Positions 1-7,232 of a stretch of 35,772 nucleotides of DNA are shown here, one piece after another (the stretch's first letter is position 1; each line of letters starts with the position of its first letter). Origin of the DNA: Rhizobium sp. Root483D2 (GTDB lineage: Bacteria > Pseudomonadota > Alphaproteobacteria > Rhizobiales > Rhizobiaceae); assembly GCF_001426685.1 (NCBI RefSeq), contig NZ_LMFB01000009.1, forward strand, positions 163,941 to 199,712. Reading direction: 5' to 3'. A program made the position numbers and the translations under genes. The notes below the pieces were generated by a model. That model had not been told where the DNA came from. It ran no database searches and worked only from the letters and a program-made list of their open reading frames with translations.

Positions 1-59
1 ATGCGTCTCATTGATCGTACGAGGCTCTAATACAACTTCAGCGGAAGGCGGCTTTTGTG

Positions 60-818
60 ATGGGCAAGAAGAGTTTCGCTGCCGACAAGATTGTCTGGCT
101 GGATTCCCACCGGCCGGCCTCCCGGCGTGCGAGCAAAAACAAGCAGGTCCAATCTCAGGACGCGGCCGGTGGTCACGATCAGAGTTCGTCGGGCCGCGAC
201 CTCTTCGATCTTCTGTTCGACAATTGTGTCACCGACCGTCTGCGTGCCGGAAAGCATCTTTTTCTGCAGGAGGACAGATCGGACCGGGTCTTCGGGCTGA
301 TCGAAGGCTCGATCGAAATCTCGATCTATTCGATCGACGGCCAGAAACTCGTCGCCAACATGCAGGCCGCGCCAACGATCATCGGCGAGATCGGCGCGCT
401 TGATGGAGGTGTGCGCACCGCGACCGCCATATGCCGGACCGATTGCGTTGTTGTGTCGCTGGACCGGGACCAGCTTCTGCGCCGTATCGAGGAAAGCCCG
501 CTGCTTGCACGCTCCATGCTGCGTCTGTTGTGCGACAGGGTCCGATGGGTGAGCGAATCGCTGGGCGACCACGCCTTTCTCGACGTCGAGGCCAGGCTTG
601 CCAAACGGTTGCTTTTGCTTGACAAGCTGCTTGCCGACCCGTCCGGCTGGATCGCCATATCGCAAAGCGAGATCGCCGATTTCCTCGGCTCGACGCGCGA
701 GTCCGTCAACAAGCTCCTGAACAATTGGCGCAGCCTCGGCTTTATCGAGGTCAAGCGCGGCCGTATCAAGGTCGCCAGCCGGAACCGCCTTCGCCTGTTG
801 CTGCGGGAACGGGAATAG
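60..818 (+). CDS. Crp/Fnr-family cyclic-nucleotide-responsive transcriptional regulator
   Basis: Predicted cytoplasmic dimeric DNA-binding regulator of 252 aa. An N-terminal extension of about 45 residues, rich in basic and polar residues, precedes a cyclic-nucleotide domain (about 47-165). Its phosphate-binding cassette GEIGALDGGVRTA keeps the E110, R119 and T120 equivalents of E. coli Crp E72, R82 and S83, which favours cAMP-type ligands. The helix leading to AFLDV aligns with the Crp C-helix: S128 is kept (S165) but T127 is V164. The C-terminal winged helix (about 198-240) has the recognition helix STRESVNKLL, so the three Crp base-reading positions are R213, E214 and K218, a Crp-like and not Fnr-like pattern. 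ATG 60 follows GGAAGG at 43-48; an in-frame GTG at 57 is the alternative. The gene converges on the P450-peroxidase gene with 6 bp between stop codons. Family assignment is firm; ligand and targets are inferred. Confidence 0.93.
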   Translation: MGKKSFAADKIVWLDSHRPASRRASKNKQVQSQDAAGGHDQSSSGRDLFDLLFDNCVTDRLRAGKHLFLQEDRSDRVFGLIEGSIEISIYSIDGQKLVANMQAAPTIIGEIGALDGGVRTATAICRTDCVVVSLDRDQLLRRIEESPLLARSMLRLLCDRVRWVSESLGDHAFLDVEARLAKRLLLLDKLLADPSGWIAISQSEIADFLGSTRESVNKLLNNWRSLGFIEVKRGRIKVASRNRLRLLLRERE

Positions 819-824
819 GCCGCA

Positions 825-3800
825 TTACCGCTCACCACCCGCCACATCCAGCCGCGACAGCATGTAGCGCAGAGCCGCCCGGCTTGGCAGGAAGAAATAG
901 CCCCCACCCCGCGTCGTGATAAAGGATGGCATGCCTTCCAGTGCAAGAGAGCCCTCCCAACGCGGTAAGGCAAAGCGGCCCCTCGGCTTACCGCGCGCGC
1001 CGACCTTCTGGGTGCCGATCAGCGGATCCTTCTCGTCTCTCAAACCATGGAAGCTGCCCGATGCCATCCAGGTCTGCTGGATAAACTCGTACTGGCGTTC
1101 AATGCTGGCGTTGACGCACATGAACAGCAGCCCCTTCTCCGCCGTGCCATCCGCGCCTGCGGCCGCATAGGTCCTACCGACACGCAGGATGCGGTGGCGC
1201 TTGGTGATCCGGATTTCCGTGTCGAGGTCCGTGTTCAGGGAAGCGCGTGGATTGGACCGGCGCACATGCGCACCGAGAGGGCACCGTAACCCCTGCGGAT
1301 CCTCGGCACCGAAGGTGAAGCCATTGTCGGGCAAGCCACCGGCGGGCCGGTGCGGGCTCTTGATCAGCGAGGAACCATCCTTCCAGCGCCCGACGATCCG
1401 CGCGCCAACCCAATCCGCCGTCACTGCCTCGCCCGTCAATGTCCCGACGCTGCTTGCCGCCGCGCGGCAATAATCCTCAAAACGCTCCACATGTTGCTGG
1501 AGCTGGCGCACGACGACGAAACTGCCGTTGCGTCCAAAATCATGCCAGCGGGATTTTCCAGCCGTGATGCTGCCATCGACCTCGACCGCGCGCAGGATGC
1601 CGAGCGGATCGGTATGCCCGGGCACGGTGGGGCTTGGCGGGTAGAAGCCATGCTCGTCGCGATAACCAAAAAGAAACTCGCCCGGATTGAGCAGATGCAT
1701 CTCGTGCACAGTGCTGCCGGTATCCTGCCAGCTTCCGCGCAGGATCGGCTGGGAAATGCCGTCCTGAAAGCCGAAATGATCACGCCCCTTGCTGCCATCG
1801 CCCTGCGAGCCCGCAGGCTTGACCGATAGTTCGAGACGGTGAACAGGCTCTATACCGGTCTCGCGGGACACCTCGTCCAGCCCGCGTACCATGCCGGCCA
1901 GGATGTCTTGGGAGCCGGCATAGCAGTTGACGATAATATCGACGGGATTGCCCCCACCCCCCCAATACCATCCGGCCGGGTCGTTTTGGCCCCAGTCGTC
2001 GAGGATCCGGCTCCGATAAGGGTTCGCCATGCCCTGACGGAAGGCGAGCGGAAAGCTCGCCAGCGCCTCCGTCTCGACGGCACCTTCCGGTCCGACACCG
2101 AGGCGGCGCAATCCACCAGGCCCGAAGAAGGCCATCATGGCGCGATCGGTGGGTGCCGTGTCGCCAAATGAAAGTTTGTCTGTGACATAGGCCAGCCAGC
2201 GCCGGCGCGATACCGGCGAGAGGCCGTCCGGCACGCGAAATGCCAGCATCATGCCGTGCGCAAGGCGCCCCAACGGGCCAAAGACGATCGACTGGATTTC
2301 GCCCTGTTCGAGGATCTCGGACGGGGCCGGATCAGGCAACAGCAACTGCTGGACGGCATTGAGGCGCGTACGCGGCAGCCGTTCGGTGGAAGAAAAAAGA
2401 CTGATCCAGTCGCGCGCTTCACTCAGGCGCGCCGAGCAGATACCCTGGCGTATCCTTGCGTTCGTGCGAATATGCGCGGCCGAAATCCGGGGATAGGCGC
2501 TGTACCAGAAGCTGGTCGGTACCTGCTGGTTGCGGGCCCAGCGCTTGAAGCGGTCACCATCGCGCGCACCGTCCAGGAAGAGAAACCGCGTCGATGGGAA
2601 GCCTTCTGTATTGCTCCACACGCCGGTCAAGCCCGCCGAGGCCTTGGTAATGAAGTCTTCCAGATAGCTCTCCCAGCTGCCGCCATAATTGCTCAGGAAG
2701 ACGAGCTTGTCGGTGCCGGGAACTCGGACCCAGCGGGCGAAATGGATGGTGCCGATCGTCGATAGGAACCCCGGCCGGAAGATATGTGTGGCCGAGATGG
2801 AGATCACATAAAACGTAAAGCGCAGCAGCATCCTGCGGAAACGTCCTGCCTTGATCGTCGAGACGGCCGTCATATGGTTCTGGAACTCACGATCCTCACC
2901 TTTCTGAAGCCCTTCCAGGCGCTCCGGCGAGATCGAATCCGTCGCCGGCTCGCAGGCCGTCTCGATACGGCGAAGCCAGATGAGCGCCAGCGTCAGCGCA
3001 ATCGAAACCGTCGTCATGATGCCGAGCCCGGCCAGAACGAAGGCCGTGCCCAGCCGTAAAAGAAAAGCTGGCCAGGAGGCACCGGTTTCAAAAACGAGGC
3101 GATAGGTCAGGTACCAGCATATCGCATAGACGACGACCAGCGTGATCGTGACCGGTTTGGCCAGCAATGTCTTGCGAATGGCGCTCCAGACCCCTTTCGG
3201 CGGCTCGGCCAGCCCGTTTGCCGCCGGAGCGAAGGCCCAGTCGAACTTTCGGTTGCCGCGCAACTGGTTTCGCACCTCCGTCAGTACCTGCGAGGCATCG
3301 CCGCCCGGCTTTGCAGAAAGCCTTTCGACGATGCGCATCGCGTGCTTTGCTAAGGTTGCCTCGCGCCGGATACGCTCGACCGTGTGCCCCGGCGTACCGC
3401 CAAAGACGAGGCCGCTGAGACTTCCAAAATAAGGCGAAACGTCCTGCGCATGCCGGTCCATGAAGGCAGCAAGATCGGTATCGACCGTTCCCCCCGCAAC
3501 GTCTTCACAGATTTTCCGGACCTGCGGTTCAAGCGCCTGCGCAAAAGCCTGCAGGACCCCCGGCTTGCCGCCATCGCCGCTCATTTCAATGAGGAGATGA
3601 TGGGTCAGTTCTCCATTGCCACCGGTATCGACCAGCGACATGCTGGCAAAATGGATGATGCCGGTATTATCGAGCCCGGTCTTCGCATCGCCCACGCACG
3701 GATTACCGAGCGCATCAAGCTCAGCCCGGATCGCCTCGACATCAGCGCCGGGCTTTACCGGGACGATTACGGTTATCATCGACTGCTGGTTTGCAGCATC

Positions 3801-5096
3801 AAATTCGACCATGAGTTTTTCGGGATAGGGGCCGAGCCGCTGCAATCGCCCCTCCCTGCCCGCCGCGCGCCGGAAGCCGGGTTTCGAAAACAGCGCACGC
3901 AGACATTCTGCCGTCTGTACCCGCGCCAGGAGCGCACCGATACACTTATGGATGCCATGGCCAAAGACCAGCGACTGCTGGTCTGGCCTTCCGGGCTGGA
4001 AATCCCAGGGATCGGCCACCGCCCGCCTGTCGAACATGGCAGAGCGTGTGGCGGGCCAGACGACCGTGTCGCCCTTGATCGTATACGGTCTGCCATGATC
4101 GCCGCCGATCTTCTGGTCGTGCCGCGCATAGCGCCAGGGGCTGATCCAGATCGGCTTGAAGCGCATCGCCTCGACAATGGCAAGATCCAGCCGCTTGCTG
4201 TCCGAAAGGGAGGCCGCTGCCGCCATCTCGTCAAAAATCTCCTTGCGCGACAGCGCCACCTCAAGGCAATTGCCGCCGCCCAAAAGCGTTGTCGGTCCAA
4301 AGCCGGTGATCATGCCCATCATGATGGCGTGAATGTCGGGCCGGCCGATGCGCCCCTGCTGCATTGCGCCGACCAGACGATCGAGCGGCCGCTCCTGCAA
4401 GGTGCCCGCCGCGATGACGGTATCAATCGACCGGTCGATCGCCGCGCCAAGATTGCGCGACGCGGCAATCGCCAGTTCACGCACCACGGTATCGGCGGTT
4501 GGATCGCCGAAGAAGACGGTGCTGAGCGCAATGGCCCAGTCTGCGAACTCGCCCTCATCATCGACCACAACGCCGTAATATTCGCAGCAGATTGTCGAGG
4601 AGACGATGCGGAAGAGATCAAACGCCGCATTGAGCTTGGTGTCGGCACCATCAACGATTTCACGCGCACGCCGCGCCGCGATCGGCCGCACGCGCGCCTC
4701 CACTTCGGCAGGCGGAAAGGCGCTCAGCACAACCGATTTGAGACGCCGGTAATCCTCCCCGTCGCTCATCCCGAGAATGAAATTCGCGCCGCCGGCAAAC
4801 TCGGTCATTTCCGGCCCATAGGGCGTCTCGAAATCGGCCTGCCGCTCCAGCACTTCGCGAACATCGGCATTGCGGGTGAGCAGCACGAAACGCCCGCAGC
4901 GCGCGCGCGGCCAGACCGCCCGCAACACGGACAACCACCAATCCGGGTGCTCGATCAGATACCCCGCCGCCCGTGCCAGCAATCCACTGGAACGCATGCG
5001 TTGCAGGTCGAATGGCGGGACGGTGCCGGTGACCGGGTGCTCGGCCTGCGCCTGCGCCAGACGTTCAAAATATTTCGGGCTGCATTTGAAAACCAT
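825..5096 (-). CDS. Fusion protein: cytochrome P450 - membrane segment - DyP-type heme peroxidase
   Basis: A single uninterrupted 1423-aa frame with two heme enzymes. Residues about 1-435 are a P450: K-helix ExxR at E309/R312 and heme-thiolate loop FGHGIHKCIG with C385. The I-helix reads GFGPTTLLGGG, with proline where the usual acidic residue of the acid-threonine pair stands. Residues about 440-640 and 780-880 hold two similar IHFA-type ferredoxin-like modules. Between them lie hydrophobic segments at about 649-669 and 678-708, and a third at 756-775. The C-terminal part (about 930-1420) is a DyP peroxidase with GFQDG (D1112 as catalytic acid), proximal H1277 in GAHVRRSNPR and a probable distal arginine R1305. 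The start ATG follows AGAGG. No ferredoxin or reductase gene is nearby, which fits a peroxide- or hydroperoxide-driven reaction. A Crp palindrome lies 55 bp upstream. The substrate is unknown. The arrangement recalls fungal Ppo oxygenases, which pair a different peroxidase type with a P450; that is an analogy only. Confidence 0.92.
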   Translation of the reverse strand: MVFKCSPKYFERLAQAQAEHPVTGTVPPFDLQRMRSSGLLARAAGYLIEHPDWWLSVLRAVWPRARCGRFVLLTRNADVREVLERQADFETPYGPEMTEFAGGANFILGMSDGEDYRRLKSVVLSAFPPAEVEARVRPIAARRAREIVDGADTKLNAAFDLFRIVSSTICCEYYGVVVDDEGEFADWAIALSTVFFGDPTADTVVRELAIAASRNLGAAIDRSIDTVIAAGTLQERPLDRLVGAMQQGRIGRPDIHAIMMGMITGFGPTTLLGGGNCLEVALSRKEIFDEMAAAASLSDSKRLDLAIVEAMRFKPIWISPWRYARHDQKIGGDHGRPYTIKGDTVVWPATRSAMFDRRAVADPWDFQPGRPDQQSLVFGHGIHKCIGALLARVQTAECLRALFSKPGFRRAAGREGRLQRLGPYPEKLMVEFDAANQQSMITVIVPVKPGADVEAIRAELDALGNPCVGDAKTGLDNTGIIHFASMSLVDTGGNGELTHHLLIEMSGDGGKPGVLQAFAQALEPQVRKICEDVAGGTVDTDLAAFMDRHAQDVSPYFGSLSGLVFGGTPGHTVERIRREATLAKHAMRIVERLSAKPGGDASQVLTEVRNQLRGNRKFDWAFAPAANGLAEPPKGVWSAIRKTLLAKPVTITLVVVYAICWYLTYRLVFETGASWPAFLLRLGTAFVLAGLGIMTTVSIALTLALIWLRRIETACEPATDSISPERLEGLQKGEDREFQNHMTAVSTIKAGRFRRMLLRFTFYVISISATHIFRPGFLSTIGTIHFARWVRVPGTDKLVFLSNYGGSWESYLEDFITKASAGLTGVWSNTEGFPSTRFLFLDGARDGDRFKRWARNQQVPTSFWYSAYPRISAAHIRTNARIRQGICSARLSEARDWISLFSSTERLPRTRLNAVQQLLLPDPAPSEILEQGEIQSIVFGPLGRLAHGMMLAFRVPDGLSPVSRRRWLAYVTDKLSFGDTAPTDRAMMAFFGPGGLRRLGVGPEGAVETEALASFPLAFRQGMANPYRSRILDDWGQNDPAGWYWGGGGNPVDIIVNCYAGSQDILAGMVRGLDEVSRETGIEPVHRLELSVKPAGSQGDGSKGRDHFGFQDGISQPILRGSWQDTGSTVHEMHLLNPGEFLFGYRDEHGFYPPSPTVPGHTDPLGILRAVEVDGSITAGKSRWHDFGRNGSFVVVRQLQQHVERFEDYCRAAASSVGTLTGEAVTADWVGARIVGRWKDGSSLIKSPHRPAGGLPDNGFTFGAEDPQGLRCPLGAHVRRSNPRASLNTDLDTEIRITKRHRILRVGRTYAAAGADGTAEKGLLFMCVNASIERQYEFIQQTWMASGSFHGLRDEKDPLIGTQKVGARGKPRGRFALPRWEGSLALEGMPSFITTRGGGYFFLPSRAALRYMLSRLDVAGGER

Positions 5097-5150
5097 GGTT
5101 GCCTCTTTGAACCTGCCGGATCAGCAATTGGCCTTCCCCAGCCCCGCCTC

Positions 5151-5166
5151 TGTGAAATAGCTCACA
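5151..5166. promoter_or_regulatory. Perfect Crp-type operator TGTGA-N6-TCACA
   Basis: TGTGA (5151-5155), six bases, then TCACA (5162-5166): the exact E. coli Crp consensus, flanked by one further complementary pair (C5150/G5167). It sits between the cyclase stop and the fusion-gene start, centred about 62 bp before that ATG. If Crp acts at -41.5 (class II), transcription would begin near 5117. By chance one such 10-base match is expected about 0.03 times in a window this size with even base composition. Binding by the neighbouring Crp homologue is inferred from its recognition helix. Confidence 0.75.
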
Positions 5167-5177
5167 GTCTTGGGGTT

Positions 5178-6941
5178 TTATTCACCGGCCAACTGGAAAT
5201 TCTCGATGATGCTGTCATTGACCGAGCGGTCTTTGAAAGGAATCCACTCGATCCACCGGCGTTCAAATTCCGGATGGCGGGTGCGGAAGAGTTTCGCCTC
5301 ATGCCGCGCTTCAGGAAATTGCTCGCTCCTCGCCAGGGCACCCGCCTTGAGATAGCTCGCGTAGAAATAATTGGGCGCCAAGGCCAGCGAGCGGTTCGCC
5401 GCGTCGATCGCCGCTGGCCAATTGCCGTCGATCGTGTGTGCGGCGGCAAGCTCGCCGAGATTGTGGAAAAGATAGGGCTCGAAAGGGCTGAGCCGGATGG
5501 CTTCCTTCAGATTGTGAATGGCCTCGCGCGGCTGCAGCAGCAAGGCTCTCGCGCTGCCGAGCCCGGTCAGCGCCAGCGAAAAACTTGGATTGATGTCGAT
5601 CGCCTGCCGGAAGAGGTCAACCGCCGAATGCGGCCGCGCCTCGAGAATTTCGACGAAGCCGAGATAGCAGTAGGAGCGCGCATCGAGGCTATCCATCAGC
5701 GCCGCGCGGCGCGCATAGCTTGCAACGATTTTCAGTTCGTCGCTGTCGGCGAAGTTCAGCCAGGATTTCCACAGGTGCCACCATGCCAGTTCGTTGAGCG
5801 CTGCACTGGAATTGGGGTCTTCATTATGGGCCTGTCTGAAATAGGCATAGGCTTTGCTGGTATCTTCGGAGGAGCGGCGCCGCATGTGCCAGCGCCCCCG
5901 GCGCACCAGCTGCCAGGCCGAGAGCGCCTCCGGCGGGACCTGGAACGTCCGTATCTGCTCGACCCGGTCGAACTCGTTTTCGAGGCGCGCGACGATCTCG
6001 CCACCCAGTTCCCGCTGCAGGCGCAACAGCTCGTCGAAATCCCGCTCGAACCGCCCGGTCCAGATGACGCGGGAATTGGAACTGTCTGCGAGCGACGCGT
6101 CGAGACGAAGCCGCGTGGCATCCCCCGTCACTGCACCCGTCACAACGTAGCGCACGCCGAGCAGGTGGCCGATCGCAGCCGTGGTCAGCGAGGGATCGCG
6201 GAACTGGAAGCTCGAATCCCGTGATATGACCGGAACGGAGCGGGTGTTGGCCACCCCCGTCAGGATATCGTCGGCAATGCCATCGCACAGATAGTCAAGA
6301 CGCGGATCGCCTGTGAGGTTCTTGAAAGGCAGCACGGCCAGTGCCGGCAGTTCTCCTTGCACGGCAGGCGGACCGGTCTGACCGCGCCCTTCCACCAGCG
6401 TGGAGACACCACTCTCGCCCGCGCCGGAGATGAACACCCGCACGGGAACGGAGATATTCTTCAGCTGAAACGGGCCAAGATCTGTAAACGGCAGCTGGAA
6501 CTGCTGCTGAAGCTGCAGATAGGCCGTTTCCGTCAGTGCGATACCGCCATGCGGCGAAAATTCCTGCACGCGCGCCGCAATATTGACCGTGTCGCCAAAC
6601 ACACCGTCGTCGCGAATGATCACCTGGCCGGCGCTGATGCCCGTCCGGAACGGCATGACCCGGTCGCGCGCAACCGCAGTGTTGATCTCCGCGATAGCTG
6701 CCTGGAATTGCAACACCGCCTGCAACGCAACGATGGGGTTTCCAAAGAGGGCCATGATACTGTCGCCCGCAGCCCCGAACGTATTGCCGCCCGCACGCTC
6801 GACAGCCTCGACGATCACGGCACGGCGCTCATCAAACAGCCGCAACGCCTCTTCCTCATCGATATGCATCAGCTTGGAAAAGCCAACCGCATCGACAGAA
6901 ACCACCGTCGCAATCTGCCGCGGATGCCGTTGTTCACGCAT
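5178..6941 (-). CDS. Class III adenylate/guanylate cyclase with TolB-like and TPR regions
   Basis: Predicted 587-aa soluble nucleotidyl cyclase. The N-terminal catalytic domain (about 8-170) has both metal-binding aspartates, D17 in VDAVGFSKLM and D60 in AGDSIMALFG. It also has the transition-state pair N120 and R124 in FGDTVNIAARV, so it looks catalytically competent. Next comes a TolB-like stretch (about 199-325, beginning ALAVLPFKNLTGDP and including LCDGIADDI), then TPR-like helical repeats (about 345-555), an architecture common in rhizobial cyclases. ATP versus GTP preference cannot be read securely. ATG 6941 is preferred because GGGGGA lies 10 nt upstream; GTG 6959 is an alternative. 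The gene precedes the P450-DyP gene by 81 bp on the same strand and may be co-transcribed with it. With a Crp homologue two genes away it is the likely local source of the cyclic nucleotide. Confidence 0.9.
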   Translation of the reverse strand: MREQRHPRQIATVVSVDAVGFSKLMHIDEEEALRLFDERRAVIVEAVERAGGNTFGAAGDSIMALFGNPIVALQAVLQFQAAIAEINTAVARDRVMPFRTGISAGQVIIRDDGVFGDTVNIAARVQEFSPHGGIALTETAYLQLQQQFQLPFTDLGPFQLKNISVPVRVFISGAGESGVSTLVEGRGQTGPPAVQGELPALAVLPFKNLTGDPRLDYLCDGIADDILTGVANTRSVPVISRDSSFQFRDPSLTTAAIGHLLGVRYVVTGAVTGDATRLRLDASLADSSNSRVIWTGRFERDFDELLRLQRELGGEIVARLENEFDRVEQIRTFQVPPEALSAWQLVRRGRWHMRRRSSEDTSKAYAYFRQAHNEDPNSSAALNELAWWHLWKSWLNFADSDELKIVASYARRAALMDSLDARSYCYLGFVEILEARPHSAVDLFRQAIDINPSFSLALTGLGSARALLLQPREAIHNLKEAIRLSPFEPYLFHNLGELAAAHTIDGNWPAAIDAANRSLALAPNYFYASYLKAGALARSEQFPEARHEAKLFRTRHPEFERRWIEWIPFKDRSVNDSIIENFQLAGE

Positions 6942-7232
6942 CAGAGCAACGTCCCCCACTCGGATTAACGTATAAGCAATATGAAGATTAGCAAAGAGAT
7001 GCTGTGAAGAGTATGCACGGTTTCATATTTTTTCCAGCATTGCTGGTAGACATGCTCGCACGGAATATAGTGGCCTGCCGCCGGCTAAGGCCGGTGACGT
7101 CAGCTCAACGTGTTTAAAATGTGCGCTTTGAATACCGGACGGCGTAAAAACGCACAATCACGATTCCTGATTTACACTTAACAAGGTTGGTTGCACCGTG
7201 ATCTGCTGTCCGCTTCTTAAACGGAGACGATA

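Noticed and set aside
3384..6224. A 946-codon open frame on the plus strand
   Set aside because: It is antisense to the P450-DyP and cyclase genes, has no recognisable domain and a low-complexity arginine-rich composition, as expected from high-GC codon use on the other strand.
7003..7018. A second possible Crp site, TGTGA-N6-TGCAC, upstream of the cyclase gene
   Set aside because: Only the first half matches; the second half differs from TCACA at most positions.
7080..7105. A CCGGC/GCCGG hairpin as terminator between the cyclase and acyltransferase genes
   Set aside because: The stem is only five pairs and no T-run follows on either strand.
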